The notes beneath the pieces are model-generated. The model saw only the letters and a program-made list of their open reading frames with translations, searched no databases and was not told the DNA's origin. From NCBI GenBank assembly GCA_963576725.1, contig OY755240.1, positions 37,660,629 to 37,724,628 of the forward strand: DNA of 64,000 nt, given 5' to 3'. Position numbers and translations under genes: made by a program. Position 1 is the stretch's first letter; each line of letters begins with the position of its first letter. Of this stretch, positions 55,205 through 64,000 are shown one piece after another. This DNA is from Azorinus chamasolen (lineage: Eukaryota > Mollusca > Bivalvia > Cardiida > Solecurtidae).

Positions 55205-56125
55205 ATGGAAAAATAGTCAAACAGGGAGAGCCACACACGAAATGACACCGCACCAAACACCATCTAACAAGAAATGGTAAAGCCACAAGACAAAACATAA
55301 CAGGACGCATATCAAGACGAAACACATTAAACATTAAGCATATTAAACAACAAAATTGACCGTAGGCTGAAAGCAGGAGTGCCGCCTTGGAACGGCCAGC
55401 AACCAAAATAAGCTACTGGGGGACTTAAACCTGGTTTACGGGTACCCAACCTCGTCCTTATCCCAATTTCACCAAAGTCAAAATGTAAATAAAATCCCCC
55501 CTCTAGACAACTCCACAACATGCATAACGATGTCTGCCAAAATGAAAATGATTTGAAAATAAACGTTAGAGGTAAACAAGCGACGTCATCATTTAAATGA
55601 CGTCATAATTTAAAAGTACGGGAAAACTATATGACACACTTCTACACCGACATTTAATAAAAGATAAATTGCAAGAAGATACAATAACTAGTGGATATTA
55701 AGCATGCACAACTGTTTTGTTTGAAAAAGAATAAACTTGACATCGTAGACATGTACTCGATGACTATTCAGGTCAGAGCAGCTGTGGAGAAGTCATTTGG
55801 GGTACGACAGAACTGGCAAAATACAAATATCTAATTTCCTCCCTCCGTAAACGGGTTTAAGAGGGAATCTTCATAGAATATTAAGCCTTTTCCGTCGTCG
55901 CACAAGCAAAGAGGAAAGCATAATGACCAACTGTAAAGGGGTCGACCACCAAGCATGTAGTGTGCTACAATATAGAGGGGTCATATCCCTTTTTAATGAA
56001 TTGTTTTATACGTTTGACAAACAAAGTATCAGAATATGTGTGTCCAATAATTTTTCGAAGTTTGTAAATGACATCACCGTAAAACTCCGGATGTGAAATA
56101 CCTAACTTTAGAAAAGTACGTAAAC
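55205..56125 (-). mobile_element. Penelope-like retroelement, third fragment
   Basis: The 3' region at 55205-55456 is near-identical to 38727-38995. Reverse transcriptase C-terminal coding lies at about 55840-56125. Between them a GACGTCAT..ATGACGTC inverted pair lies at 55582-55604. Confidence 0.6.
55840..56125 (-). pseudogene. C-terminal reverse transcriptase fragment
   Basis: The minus strand encodes GISxPEFYGDVIYKLRKIIG, then KKGYDP, a stop, CLVVDPFTVG and LFACATT, matching the 39.7 kb and 44.3 kb copies. At least one in-frame stop is present and the catalytic region is absent. Confidence 0.55.
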
Positions 56126-56159
56126 CTTTTCACCATGAATATTCATGTAAGAAATAATG

Positions 56160-56850
56160 ACATCACTATTATTCATTATGCCGCCACAATGTGGTGGCAA
56201 ATAGGGTTAGCTCTTGTCTGTCCGTCCTTCCGTGTGCACATCTAGAAGAATTTGTCAGGGCTCTTTCTTGCAAAGTATTTCTCAAATCTATACTAAACTT
56301 TACACACATATTTGTGACCATTAGATCTTGGTCAAGTTTTATAGCCATGTAAATTGCTTCAGTGGTTTATGAGTTGCAACCCTTTATTTGCAAGAATGAC
56401 TTTAAAAAAAATTCTTGTCCAGACTCTTTCTTGAAAGTATTTCTCCAACCCTCATCAAACTTTACACACATGTCTGTTGCCATTATATCTTGGTCATGGT
56501 TGATAGCCATGTAAATCGCTTCAGTCGCGACCCTTTATTTGCAAAACTGATTTTAAAAATATTTTGTCCGACTCTTTCTTGCAAAGTACTTGTCAAGTCT
56601 ACACCAAACTTTACATGTTTATGGCCATTATATCTTGGTCAGATTTTATAGCAGTGTAAATCGCTGTAGTCGTTTAGGAATTGTGGCCCTTTTATTCTTC
56701 AAAAGATGACTTTGAAAGTATCTTGTCCGGACTCGTTCTTGGAAAGTATTTGTCCAATCGTCACCAAACTTTACACACGTTTGTGGCCATTATATCTTGG
56801 TCAAGTTCGATAGCCATGTAAATCGCTTCAGTCATTGCATACTTTACATG
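56160..56850 (-). mobile_element. Pearl-like element, N family (minus)
   Basis: The tail hairpin GCCGCCAC..GTGGTGGC lies near 56180-56200, with a GTCTGTCCGTCC microsatellite next to it. Four units of about 145-163 bp follow (CTTGGTCA at 56327, 56489, 56634 and 56797). The head is not recognised; the right boundary is approximate. Confidence 0.55.
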
Positions 56851-57039
56851 TTTATGAGCATATATAATCAATTTTATGATAATTATGGCACTTACTCTCT
56901 GTGACAAAAAATCTGAAATTGGGGCATGTCAGTGTCCTATGGACACATTTCTTCTTAGTTATGAAATTTACATTAACACAAGAACTTACGACTGTAGAAT
57001 GACTAGAATCCGGTCTATAATTATCATTTTACAAGTAAA

Positions 57040-57380
57040 CAGAGCATGTATACAAAGACCAGACGGTTCCTATACGAGCTGTCTTATCTGGGTTTATGGT
57101 TTGAAAATGTGTTAAAAAAAGTATTAATGGAGTAAAGGGTTATTACAGATGACAGGAGCATGCAGTCTTTTTACATGTACATTTGTAATAGGTAAAATTT
57201 ACACTTTCAATACTGAATTTCCATTTTGGAATCTTTTATTTTCTAAATATGATGAGTTTGTATTGGCAATTTTATGGATGTTTTTTTTTTATCAAAATAA
57301 TTTATGACAAACACATCAGACCCTTATGAGAGGGATTCTAGAGCCCTCTCATCTTGGTTTACACTGTTTGCAAATGGCAT
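57040..57380. repeat. D/H-type hairpin remnants
   Basis: AGACGGTTCC..GAGCTGTCTTATCTGGG near 57060-57090 ends toward AAAGGGTTA (57140). A second stem, AGACCCTTATGAGAGGG..CCCTCTCATCTTGG, lies near 57316-57357. Confidence 0.5.
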
Positions 57381-57685
57381 TGAATCTCAGTTGTGGCATT
57401 GTTAGGGTTAGGTTTGTTGTCATCATATTACAGTTGTAATTGCATATTACAATTGTAACATTATATTGCCAATCTATGAAGACAAAATCTAATATAAAAT
57501 ATGAACTTGTTTACTCTTGGCACCTTAAAGGTCAAGTAAACAGGCGGGACACTTTTTCGTAAACATTTGACAAATGGGTACCTTGTACGACGTAGTTTCG
57601 AAAACACAAAAAAATACAACTCATATCGCACATAGCAGCTGTCATATATCACCGATAAGTAAGCACTGGCTGATTTTGGTCGCTC

Positions 57686-57732
57686 GCTTATCTCCCTTGT
57701 GATGACGTCACTTGTGAACATTCGCTATAAAT
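57686..57732 (+). promoter_or_regulatory. CRE and TATA-like elements upstream of a THAP-like exon
   Basis: TTATCTCCCTTG is followed by the perfect CRE TGACGTCA (57703-57710) and CTATAAAT (57725-57732), about 70 bp before the ATG at 57800. Spacing is reasonable for a promoter. Confidence 0.35.
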
Positions 57733-57799
57733 GTCGAACTAGATATCGTATAGAAAAGAATCGCACGTAATGTACTTCTGCTTCGTTTTGAGTGCTAAA

Positions 57800-57925
57800 A
57801 TGGTAATTTGTGCTGCCTATGGGTGTATCCCTGCCTATGGGTGTAGCTCCTAATCCGACAGAGACCAAATAGGATTATTTAAATTACCAAAAGACGAGAA
57901 GTTCAAGAAAACGTGATGTGATTTA
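57800..57925 (+). pseudogene. THAP-domain-like first exon, broken
   Basis: From ATG 57800 the frame reads VICAAYGC, the characteristic start of THAP zinc fingers (C-x-A-x-x-C). It is then disrupted by a near-duplicated PAYGCSS stretch and a stop. A second piece reads GLFKLPKDEKFKKT, corresponding to the THAP F-x-x-P-x-D region, again followed by a stop. THAP domains bind DNA and are common in P-element-type transposases as well as host genes. The remaining Cys/His ligands are not found before the hAT insertion. Confidence 0.45.
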
Positions 57926-57978
57926 TATTGGGTCAGCTTACATTTTGTCTCGATGGCTGTTTTCCGTGAAATTTATAC

Positions 57979-58702
57979 TAGGGCTGTCACGGTTACTCGG
58001 TTAATCGTTGACGGTTCGGTTTGTTGTTCTAACCGGTTCAAAATTTCACTAACCGTGAACCGCCTGTAATAATTTGGGAAAGTAAATTACGCTAAAAATA
58101 TTATTTTATACTGTCATTTAAGTCATTTTGTTTCCCTTCGACATGCTATGATGGCAAAAAGCGCAGGTATCTGACTATTCGGGGCTGTAAACCATATACA
58201 TATCATCTTCTGTAAACATTTCTTATTTCATTTAATTCACGTCGAGCTACGTATCAATGTAATCTTAAAAAATGTCTCTGTCTCTCATATCTAATTGAAA
58301 GGTAACACATTCTTCCACTTGCCTAACGGTGGTTTATCATGTACACTTGTCTACCAATAAACCAATGTTTGTTCGTTCTCAATTTTATCCAGTTTTCTTC
58401 ACCAGTCTAGCGGAAGTTGAGACTCGAAAGGTAAACACGATTCTTACTTTCACTTTCGTCATAAATCTATCAGATTGAAATGAATGGTTATATGATTTCG
58501 GTCAACAAATGAGTCAAGCAGGATGTCAACAGGTTTTTCAAGTCTTGTATCGGCCCAAATAGGATTTCCGAATATATAGCGCACCATGCTTTATCCTATA
58601 TACAGTCTGACACGGATGATAAACATGGCGGTTAACTGGTTACGGTTCGGTTCGGCGTTCCCAAGTAACCGGTTCAAGAATTGTCTAACCGTGACAGCCC
58701 TA
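57979..58702. mobile_element. hAT-superfamily element, non-autonomous
   Basis: TIRs TAGGGCTGTCACGGTTA and its complement TAACCGTGACAGCCCTA are flanked by a perfect 8-bp duplication ATTTATAC (57971-57978, 58703-58710), diagnostic for hAT. Subterminal CGGTTCGG/AACCGGTT motifs are repeated. At 724 bp with no transposase ORF, it depends on a trans-acting enzyme. Confidence 0.85.
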
Positions 58703-58752
58703 ATTTATACTAGAGAAAATAGTGCAGTCGATGACTTGGGTCTACAATTATA

Positions 58753-61213
58753 AACAAGAGGGCCATGATGGCCTTTAATCGCTCACCTGTTCGTAACAGA
58801 TTAATGATTTCAATGACAGATTGCATAATTTGAAAAATCTTGGTAGAAAACCATCAGATGATGCTACATACTAAATATAAAGAGTATAGACCTTAAAGAT
58901 TTTTCTATGAAAAACTGTTAAGCCCCAGAGCAGGGTCAATTTTGATCCAGGTTTCATAATTTCAAAATCTTGGTAGAGGACTATTAGATAATGCAACATA
59001 CCAAATATCTACGGTCTATGCCTTACAAGTTCAGAGAAGACTTTTAAAGATTTTTAAGAGAAGATTTTTAAAAGCTTTCCTATAAAAAACTGATATGCCC
59101 CTGGGCGGGGAAGTTTTCAACCCAGGAGACATAATTTGAACAATCTTGGTAGAAAACTATTAGATAGCGCTACATACCAAATATTAAAGGTCTCTGCCTT
59201 ACAGTTTTGGAGAAGAAGATTCTTAAAGCTTTTAATATGAAAAACTGATAAGCCCCAGGGCGGGGCCATTTTTGACCCAGGGGTAATAATTTGAATAATC
59301 TTGGTAGAAAACCATTAGATGATGCTACATACCAAATATCAAGGGCCTAGACCTTACAGTTCTGGAGGAGAAGATTTTTAAAGATTTTCTTATGAAAAAC
59401 TGATAAGCCCTTGGGCGGGGCCATTTTTGTCCGGGAGTCCTATTTTGATTAATCTTAGTAGAGGACGATTAACTAATGCTACATACCAAATATCAAAGGT
59501 CTATACCTTATAATTTTAGAGAAGAATATATTTAAAGATTTTCCTATGAAAAATTGATAAGCCCCGGGGCGGGGCCATTTTTGACCCAGGGGTAATAATT
59601 TGAACAATCTTAGTAGAGGACCATTAGATGATGCTACATACCAAATATCAAAGGTCTATGCCTTACAGTTTCAGAGAAGATGATTTCTTCAAGATTTTCC
59701 TATGAAAAACTGATAAGCCCTGGGGCGGGGCCATTTTTGTCCTGGGGGTCATAATTTGAACAATCTTAGTAAAGGACCATTAGATGATGCTACATACCAA
59801 ATATCAAAGGTCTATGCCTTACAGTTTCAGAGAAGAAGATTTTTAAAGATTTTCCTATGAAAAACTGATAAGCCCTGGGGCGGGGCCATTTTTGTCCTGG
59901 GGGTCATAATTTGAACAATCTTAGTAGAGGCCCATTACATGATGCTACATACCAAATACCAAAGGTCTATACCTTACATTTTCAGAGAAGAAGATTTTTA
60001 AAGATTTTCCTATGAAAAACTGATAAGCCCCGGGGCGGGGCCATTTTTGGCCCAGGGGTAATAATTTGAAAAATCTTAGTAGAGGACCATTAGATGATGC
60101 TACATACCAAATATCAAAGGTCTATGCCTTACAGTTTCAGAGAAGATGATTTTTAAAGATTTTCCTATGAAAAACTGATCAGCCCTGGGGCGGGGCCATT
60201 TTTGGCCCAGGGGTCATAATTTGAACAATCTTAGTAGAGGACCATTAGATGATGCTACATACCAAATATCAAAGGTCTATGCCTTACAGTTTCAGAGAAG
60301 ATTTTTAAAGATTTTCCTATGAAAAACTGATAAGCCCTGGGGCGGGGCCATTTTTGTCCTGGGGGTCATAATGTGAACAATCTTAGTAGAGGCCCATTAC
60401 ATGATGCTACATACCAAATACCAAAGGTCTATACCTTACATTTTCAGAGAAGAAGATTTTTAAAGATTTTCCTATGAAAAACTGATAGGCCCCGGGGCGG
60501 GGCCATTTTTGGCCCAGGGGTAATAATTTGAACAATCTTAGTAGAGGACCATTAGATGATGCTACATACCAAATATCAAAGGTCTATGCCTTACAGTTTC
60601 AGAGAAGATGATTTTTAAAGATTTTCCAATGAAAAACTGATAAGCCCTGGGGCGGGGCCATTTTTGGCCCAGGGGTCATAATTCGAACAATCTTGGTAGA
60701 GGACCATTAGATGATGCTACATACCAAATACCAAAGGTCTATGCCTGACAGTTTCAGAGAAGAAGATTCTTAAAGATTTTCCTATGAAAAACTGATAAGC
60801 CACGGGGCGGGGCCATTTTTGGCCCAGGGGTCATAATTTGAACAATCTTAGTAGAGGACCATTAGATGATGCTACATACCAAATATCAAAGGTCTATGCC
60901 TTACAGTTTCAGAGAAGAAGATTTTTAAAGATTTTCCTATGAAAAACTGATAAGCCCTGGGGCGGGGCCATTTTTGGCCCGGGGGACATAATTTGAACAA
61001 TCTTTGTAGAGGACCATTACATCATACTACATACCAAATATCAAAGCTCTTGGCTTTGTAGTTCCAGAGAAGAAGATGTTTAAGTAAATTGTTGACGCCC
61101 GCACGTACGCACGACGCACAACGCACATACGCACATACGCACGACGCACGACGCCGGACATAGGATCATCCCAATAGCTCACCTTGGCACTTTGTGCCAG
61201 GTGAGCTAAAAAA
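58753..61213 (+). mobile_element. B-family pearl-like element, complete, with higher-order repeats
   Basis: The head AACAAGAGGGCCATGATGG has GCTCACC at 58781-58787. About fourteen units of about 155 bp follow (GATAAGCC at 59247, 59402, 59556, 59712, 59867, 60022, 60329..), then a GCACGACGC-like microsatellite (61090-61160) and tail GCTCACC (61177-61183), GGTGAGC (61200-61206), TAAAA. A three-unit block of about 462 bp is duplicated (59867-60328, 60329-60790). Confidence 0.8.
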
Positions 61214-61307
61214 TGTAGTAACAGTTTTAATGTGTTGACCATGTTTTTTTATAGACATTTTTATTTGTAGTGGGCCCAGTCATTTAAACATAATTCACAA
61301 GCTTTAG

Positions 61308-62299
61308 CAGCCCTTTTTTATGCCATTTTTGGGGCCGATATTTGGCCCCATTCCCCAAGCCAAATCATATACTTTTTTCCCCAAAATCTGGTAAAAATTC
61401 CCCCACCTCATGTCGTATTTTTGAAGGCCGATGTTCCGAATTATTTCTGTCCAAGCAACTGTTAAACATGCACTGAGATTCGTAGACATAACTTCTGTAT
61501 ATGTGAGATATTCCGATAGTAGGGAAATTGGCGAGTAGTTCCGAATGTGAGTCATCATCGCTAGACGCTTATTGATTTGATACTAGAAAAGTCAAACGTC
61601 GTCGGGACATGAAACGTGCTTTCTGTAAACATAGAAAATGTCTCATAATAGTCGTTATGTGAAAAAATTAAAAAAGAATGACGGAAAGGGATCTTTTAAG
61701 ATTGACTTTATGTTTAAACAAGCTGTCATGAATCAGTCTAGCTCTCGGGGCACAAATTTCCAACGACAGTGAAATCGTAAATTCTGAGGAAACACCTGGG
61801 ACATCGGGATCGTGCGCGGATGTTAGCAAGTGTCATATTCATTATAGTAAACGAGTTTTATGAAAACAATTTGTAACTAGAGGTTTGTTTTTGTCACAAA
61901 AACAGATGTCTCCCCCTCCCATCCTCTTTCCACTGTATAGAAGATATAAGTGTACACTTGTCTTCAAGTCTTGTCATATGCAAACAGTCTAGGCCCAGAT
62001 CAGAGGGCTCCTAAAGAGCCCTCTGATCAGGGTCTGCACTGATTGTAATTTTGAAATATATAAGAAAAACAACCATTAAATAATAGTCAAAAATGGACTT
62101 ACTAGACTTAATTGGAAACATTTACCTGGAAGTGTCAATTTTGAAATTCCAGTGAGGAATGAGTTAAAATAAACCCTGGTTTTTGTCGCCTATGAAGACT
62201 GTTACAGTGTAATTTTCCCCCAAAACGCCCAGTTATGTTGCAAAATTCCCCAGTCTAAAGGCCCCGCCACACTTCCCCAAAACCTTAAAAAAAGGGCTG
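61308..62299. mobile_element. hAT-like TIR element with later insertions
   Basis: The ends are CAGCCCTTTTTTA and TAAAAAAAGGGCTG, with TTTAG on both sides (61303-61307, 62300-62304). Subterminal text is related (CCCCAAGCC, TTCCCCAAAA at both ends). Inside are an E-type head (61877-61935) and a hairpin unit (61983-62046). The superfamily is uncertain because the apparent duplication is 5 bp. Confidence 0.55.
61983..62046. repeat. Dispersed hairpin, D/H type
   Basis: GCAAACAGTCTAGGCCC outside and a stem GATCAGAGGGCTC/GAGCCCTCTGATC inside. Confidence 0.7.
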
Positions 62300-62796
62300 T
62301 TTAGAAACATGAACATATTAATAAAAAAAAAAATCATTCTTCAAGACTGACAACCATTTGTTATCAAGATCCACCTTTTTCTCATTTTCCCAACAAAATA
62401 CATATTTTGGTATTTCAACCTTTACTCGATTTTCTGAAAGTAATGCATCATTTTGGTATTGCAAATATTAAAGTAAAATAAATAAATAAATTATTTCCTA
62501 TTTTTCTGTATTTTGGTGGAATTTCCTTTTTATTTTTTAGTACGTACATTTATACATAGTAATGAGAACGTCCCATTTCATCTGAATCCACTTTGCCTAA
62601 ATACGAAATTCATCTAAAGTTGTCCGGTTCTGTCTAAAAGTTGTTTGGACCCAACTCATGGGCGGGACCCAAATGGTCCCTCTGATCTGAATCTACACTA
62701 TTTGCTAATAGTCTTGGTCCTAACCTCAGCCTATTTTAAAATTATAGTTTATGAATAGTGTAAATTCACTGACAGGTAGGCTAAAGTAAGTTTTAA

Positions 62797-63049
62797 CTCT
62801 TCGCTTGCTATTCACGTCAATATACCTACCTGTAGATAGTGAAAACCCATATAAGACAGCTCCTGCAATAAGACAGCTCCTGCAGGAGCTGTCTCATCAG
62901 GGTCTGCACTATTTACAAGTTGATTGTGCAACCAGTGCACTCCATAGCAGTGGTTGCACAGCGAAATACTTGTACACGGTGAAGATATATGTAATTTTAC
63001 AACAGGGCATGGGTAAAGAAGGAGAAATGTATATTAAAATTCAGAAGGG
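62797..63049. mobile_element. piggyBac-like MITE, second copy of the 13943 family
   Basis: TTAA (62793-62796) precedes CTCTTCGCTTGCTATTCAC; the right end AAGGG abuts TTAA (63050-63053). The sequence follows 13943-14184 throughout, with a 16-bp internal duplication at AAGACAGCTCCTGCAAT and a shortened right TIR. Confidence 0.75.
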
Positions 63050-63269
63050 TTAAAATTAACAAAATTAAAACATATGTGTTTAATATTAAGTAAAATTGTA
63101 TTTCACACCTAATATAAACATCACACCCCTTAAATAGTTTCCCCTACTCGATAAAGTGTCACTTTCTATGGTTAATCCATGGACGTAATGTCTGGAAAAG
63201 TGTGAAAATAATTTGGGTATTTATAGAAACTGTGGAGTTTTTATCTAATTTTGTAACAAAAACAGAACA

Positions 63270-63350
63270 AACCCTAATTAGACGGTTCCTGTAGGCTCTG
63301 ATCTGGATCTACTTTGTTTGCAGAGGCGTTAATTTAAAGGAAAAGGTTAA
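63270..63350. repeat. D-type hairpin remnant
   Basis: AACAGAACAAACCCTAATTAGACGGTTCC..CTGATCTGGATCTACTTTGTTTGC and GGAAAAGGTTAA on the right. Confidence 0.45.
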
Positions 63351-63389
63351 TCTTCTGTGTACATTCCTCCCTCTCAATGGGATCCCTGA

Positions 63390-64000
63390 CTGGCATGTAC
63401 ACAAGTGACGTCACGCAAGGGAGATAATCATGTATCTAAGGAAGCTGTCAAGCGGAAATCTATTCAGACCTATTTTGAAGAGAGGTGTAGTGGAGGACCA
63501 AAGTCAAAGGATTTTTGGCCTACTATTAAGCCTTTTCTTGCAAATAAAAATTTAAATAAAAATTCAGACATCATTCTTAAACAAGATAACAGCCTAGTGT
63601 CTGATAAAGCAGAAGTCTGTAGTATTTTAAATAAGTTTTATGTAAATATCGCTGAAAGTATTGGAATTGAGAACGAAACACCTGCTGACTCAAAACATCC
63701 CAGTATCTTGAAAATTTCAGAATATGTGCCTAACGCTGACGAATTTCTTTTTACCCATGTATCAGAGGAAACTATATTTAATCATTTTAATTCACTAGAT
63801 GTCAAAAAAGCTACTGGTTTTGACTGTATCCCTCCAAAGATTTTGAAAATAGCTGGAAGGACACTGGCTGCACCAGTTTCAAATATTATTAATACAGTAA
63901 TAGACAGCTCGAGATTCCCAGCAGATCTGAAAAAGGCACATGTGACTCCCATTTTCAAAAAAGATGATCCTTTTGACAGAAAAAACTATAGGCCTGTTAG
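63390..64000 (+). CDS. Non-LTR retrotransposon reverse transcriptase, N-terminal part, runs off window
   Basis: The frame is open from after a TGA (63387-63389) to the window end, 203 codons without a stop. Protein-like sequence from about 63440 includes KSKDFWPTIKPFL, then LDVKKATGFDCIPPKILKIA and FPADLKKAHVTPIFKKDDP, ending NYRPV. These are the conserved N-terminal reverse transcriptase blocks (the K-A-x-G-x-D-x-I-P and A-x-V-x-P-I-x-K motifs) of CR1/Jockey-type LINEs. No ATG lies near the boundary and no endonuclease precedes it, so the copy is probably 5'-truncated. It may be intact 3' beyond the window. Confidence 0.75.
   Translation, partial: MACTQVTSRKGDNHVSKEAVKRKSIQTYFEERCSGGPKSKDFWPTIKPFLANKNLNKNSDIILKQDNSLVSDKAEVCSILNKFYVNIAESIGIENETPADSKHPSILKISEYVPNADEFLFTHVSEETIFNHFNSLDVKKATGFDCIPPKILKIAGRTLAAPVSNIINTVIDSSRFPADLKKAHVTPIFKKDDPFDRKNYRPV
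63401..63428 (-). promoter_or_regulatory. CRE-containing motif repeated from 57686
   Basis: ACAAGTGACGTCACGCAAGG followed by GAGATAA; its reverse complement matches 57689-57716 except for two or three bases. It directly precedes the LINE coding segment. Confidence 0.35.

Noticed and set aside
57461..57721. 86-codon minus-strand ORF upstream of the THAP-like exon
   Set aside because: No domain; it overlaps the CRE/TATA region and ends at arbitrary stops.
1..64000. tRNA or rRNA genes
   Set aside because: I looked for conserved B-box-like GGTTCGAATCC text and rRNA-like blocks on both strands and saw none; GGTTCGG near 58015 and 58650 is subterminal hAT sequence.

Overview
The window is AT-rich eukaryotic DNA that is almost wholly repetitive. 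It looks like intergenic or heterochromatic sequence from a bivalve mollusc, and I see no complete conventional host gene. The assignment rests on its dominant repeats, which have the architecture of the bivalve 'pearl' elements (non-autonomous Helentron-type elements, HINEs). These have a short conserved head (AACAAGAG), a core of tandem units of about 140-170 bp, an ACGG-like microsatellite, and a hairpin tail ending in (T)AA(AA). Heterodont bivalve is a guess; the phylum is the firm part.

Layout. 1-2.7 kb: one pearl-like element nested in another. 2.7-5.2 kb: piggyBac-like MITEs, a 45-bp-arm hairpin and a possible short exon. 5.2-6.6 kb: a seven-unit element of another pearl-like family. 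6.6-10.7 kb: sparse sequence with CpG/NRF-1-like motifs and repeat fragments. 10.9-12.7 kb: a strikingly regular 145-bp array whose units carry nuclear-receptor half-sites. 12.7-19 kb: MITEs, pearl fragments and a Tigger/pogo relic. 19.05-24.55 kb: a 5.5-kb terminal-inverted-repeat DNA transposon with a decayed cysteine-protease-like domain and a decayed transposase. 24.8-36.8 kb: nested pearl-like arrays, including a Tigger-type insertion. 37.0-41.5 kb: one tandem-repeat element split by a CAGGGG-ended TIR element and a Penelope-like reverse transcriptase fragment. 42-45 kb: repeats and a second reverse transcriptase fragment. 45.2-47.0 kb, minus strand: the only long intact ORF, 601 codons, resembling a retroelement envelope glycoprotein. 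47.07-53.53 kb: a minus-strand pearl element carrying a 4.5-kb insertion. 53.5-58.7 kb: MITE, third Penelope-like fragment, a THAP-like first-exon relic and an hAT element. 58.75-61.2 kb: a full pearl-like array with higher-order repeats. 61.3-64 kb: an hAT-like element, a piggyBac-like MITE and the start of a LINE reverse transcriptase that runs off the window.

The window is best read as a stack of insertions whose order can often be reconstructed because host repeats rejoin exactly across them. Three themes stand out: several unrelated pearl-like families share the same terminal layout; two of them carry dense AGGTCA-type nuclear-receptor half-sites; and the 5.5-kb transposon combines a protease-like and a transposase domain. 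All family names come from reading motifs by eye; no database search was possible.
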